DNA of 7,363 nucleotides. Origin: an uncultured Pirellulaceae bacterium (GTDB taxonomy: Bacteria > Planctomycetota > Planctomycetia > Pirellulales > Pirellulaceae). The translations under genes were made by a program, and so were the position numbers. The DNA is taken from assembly GCA_934255105.1 (NCBI GenBank), contig CAKQNH010000222.1, forward strand, positions 1 to 7,363, given 5' to 3'. The notes beneath the pieces are model-generated. The model saw only the letters and a list, made by a program, of their open reading frames with translations. It was not told the DNA's origin and did not search any database. Positions 6,597-7,363 of the stretch are shown piece by piece. The first letter of the stretch is position 1, and each line of letters opens with the position of its first letter.

Positions 6597-7363
6597 ATGT
6601 TCGGAATTCGCCGACGCTGGCCCATGCTAACTGCCGCTGGTGCAGTGCTGTTGTATGTTGTCAGCAACTACCAAATCTCTGGCTTGGAAAATCTGCATTT
6701 AGAAGCGGTCAAGTCAGCGAGCCAATCCACTTCGCAGCCCGGCACCGATTCGCGTTCCCCTTGGGCCGACAGAGGACAGGGAATCGACTTGACTCAGTTC
6801 GGCATTCAGACTTCGCCCAGTCTGATGGGCAGTCAAGACTTTAATTTCAATTTACACTCCGGCACCGCAGCCCAGGCATCTCCGGCATGGTCCAGCGGCC
6901 TGAGTCAGGGAGAGAAGCTGGCATTGTGGCAAGACAAGCTGGCTCCACGGCAGTCAACGCCACAATCGGCCACAACTGACTTGCTGAACTTTCCTTCTTC
7001 CAGCCCCATTCCAGCACCGCACGGTCTGTTTGGTTTGGAATCCAATGATGCTCTGGGCGGCGCTCTCAACTTCGCCTCGTCGCCTAGTAGCGACATGCAT
7101 GCCGTTCAGGAACCGTTGCGTGCGGGAATGATGACCGGTGTGATGGATAGCGGCCACAACACGCTCTCGGGCAGTTCGCCCATCGGGGCGCTAGGGCAGA
7201 CCAATTCGCCCCGCGATCGCACCGTCCGCATCGCGTCGTTTTATGTTCCGGCGCTCGGGACAAACATGCTCAGCCAGCCGCATCTGCTTCAAATCTTAGT
7301 GAGCATTTTGACTCAGTATGATGTCGTGGCTTTGCAGGGCATCCAAAGCACGCGTGACGATAT
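6597..7363 (+). CDS. Membrane-anchored endonuclease/exonuclease/phosphatase-like protein (3' end missing)
   Basis: The frame runs off the window after 255 complete codons. Residues 1-25 hold basic R5-R7 followed by a hydrophobic stretch (about 10-22), a likely signal anchor or uncleaved signal. Residues about 40-207 are low-complexity, rich in Ser, Gln, Pro, Gly and Ala, and probably disordered. From R208 the sequence looks like the start of a DNase I-like domain: a first strand RIASFYV (211-217), a connecting helix, then DVVALQGI (242-249). In active members these motifs usually read as FN and QE; here Y216 and G248 replace the Asn and the metal-binding Glu. The ATG at 6597 is chosen because CAGGA (6582-6586) precedes it by 10 bases and the basic/hydrophobic pattern follows. 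In-frame ATGs at 6576 and 6522 are alternatives; the nearest upstream in-frame stop is at 6495-6497. The domain call rests on about 45 residues, so it is moderate. Confidence 0.72.
   Translation, partial: MFGIRRRWPMLTAAGAVLLYVVSNYQISGLENLHLEAVKSASQSTSQPGTDSRSPWADRGQGIDLTQFGIQTSPSLMGSQDFNFNLHSGTAAQASPAWSSGLSQGEKLALWQDKLAPRQSTPQSATTDLLNFPSSSPIPAPHGLFGLESNDALGGALNFASSPSSDMHAVQEPLRAGMMTGVMDSGHNTLSGSSPIGALGQTNSPRDRTVRIASFYVPALGTNMLSQPHLLQILVSILTQYDVVALQGIQSTRDD

Noticed and set aside
6597..6665. Twin-arginine export signal in the last gene
   Set aside because: The basic run RRRW is not followed by the hydrophobic consensus after paired arginines, so a plain signal anchor fits better.

Overview
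The window most resembles a planctomycete, probably of the Pirellula/Rhodopirellula type. This rests on gene content and style, not on any marker gene. The DNA is moderately GC-rich, start codons mostly lack a good Shine-Dalgarno sequence, and the aspartokinase is a long form with four ACT domains. The two downstream genes look like planctomycete accessory genes: a secreted prenyltransferase/squalene-oxidase-repeat protein and a membrane-anchored endonuclease/exonuclease/phosphatase-like protein. All five supported genes lie on the + strand.

Positions 118-4765 form an aspartate-family amino-acid block. It holds homoserine dehydrogenase (hom), an archaeal-type cofactor-independent phosphoglycerate mutase homologue (apgM family), and aspartate kinase (lysC type) with a doubled ACT regulatory region. 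Aspartate kinase opens the pathway and homoserine dehydrogenase makes homoserine. The apgM-like protein sits where a homoserine kinase (thrB) would be expected, and part of its family has been proposed to be an alternative homoserine kinase. hom and the apgM-like gene are 84 bases apart and may be co-transcribed. A 265-base gap before lysC contains a terminator-like hairpin with a T7 run and two further small inverted repeats, so lysC probably has its own promoter and leader.

Positions 4766-5153 are non-coding as far as I can tell. They contain a 15/16 direct repeat, an isolated AGGAGG, and a perfect TATAAT bracketed by a 7-base inverted repeat just upstream of the next gene. That gene (5154-6311) encodes an exported protein of about six prenyltransferase/squalene-oxidase-type repeats with no recognisable cyclase motif.

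After a 285-base gap with one good hairpin, the window ends inside a gene starting near 6597. Its product has an N-terminal membrane anchor, a long low-complexity Ser/Gln/Pro-rich stretch, and then the beginning of a DNase I-like domain. Two of that domain's hallmark residues are replaced (Asn by Tyr, Glu by Gly).

I see no tRNA, rRNA, CRISPR array, insertion sequence or integration signature. The most interesting points are the apgM-family protein as a stand-in homoserine kinase and the apparently degenerate DNase I-like domain.
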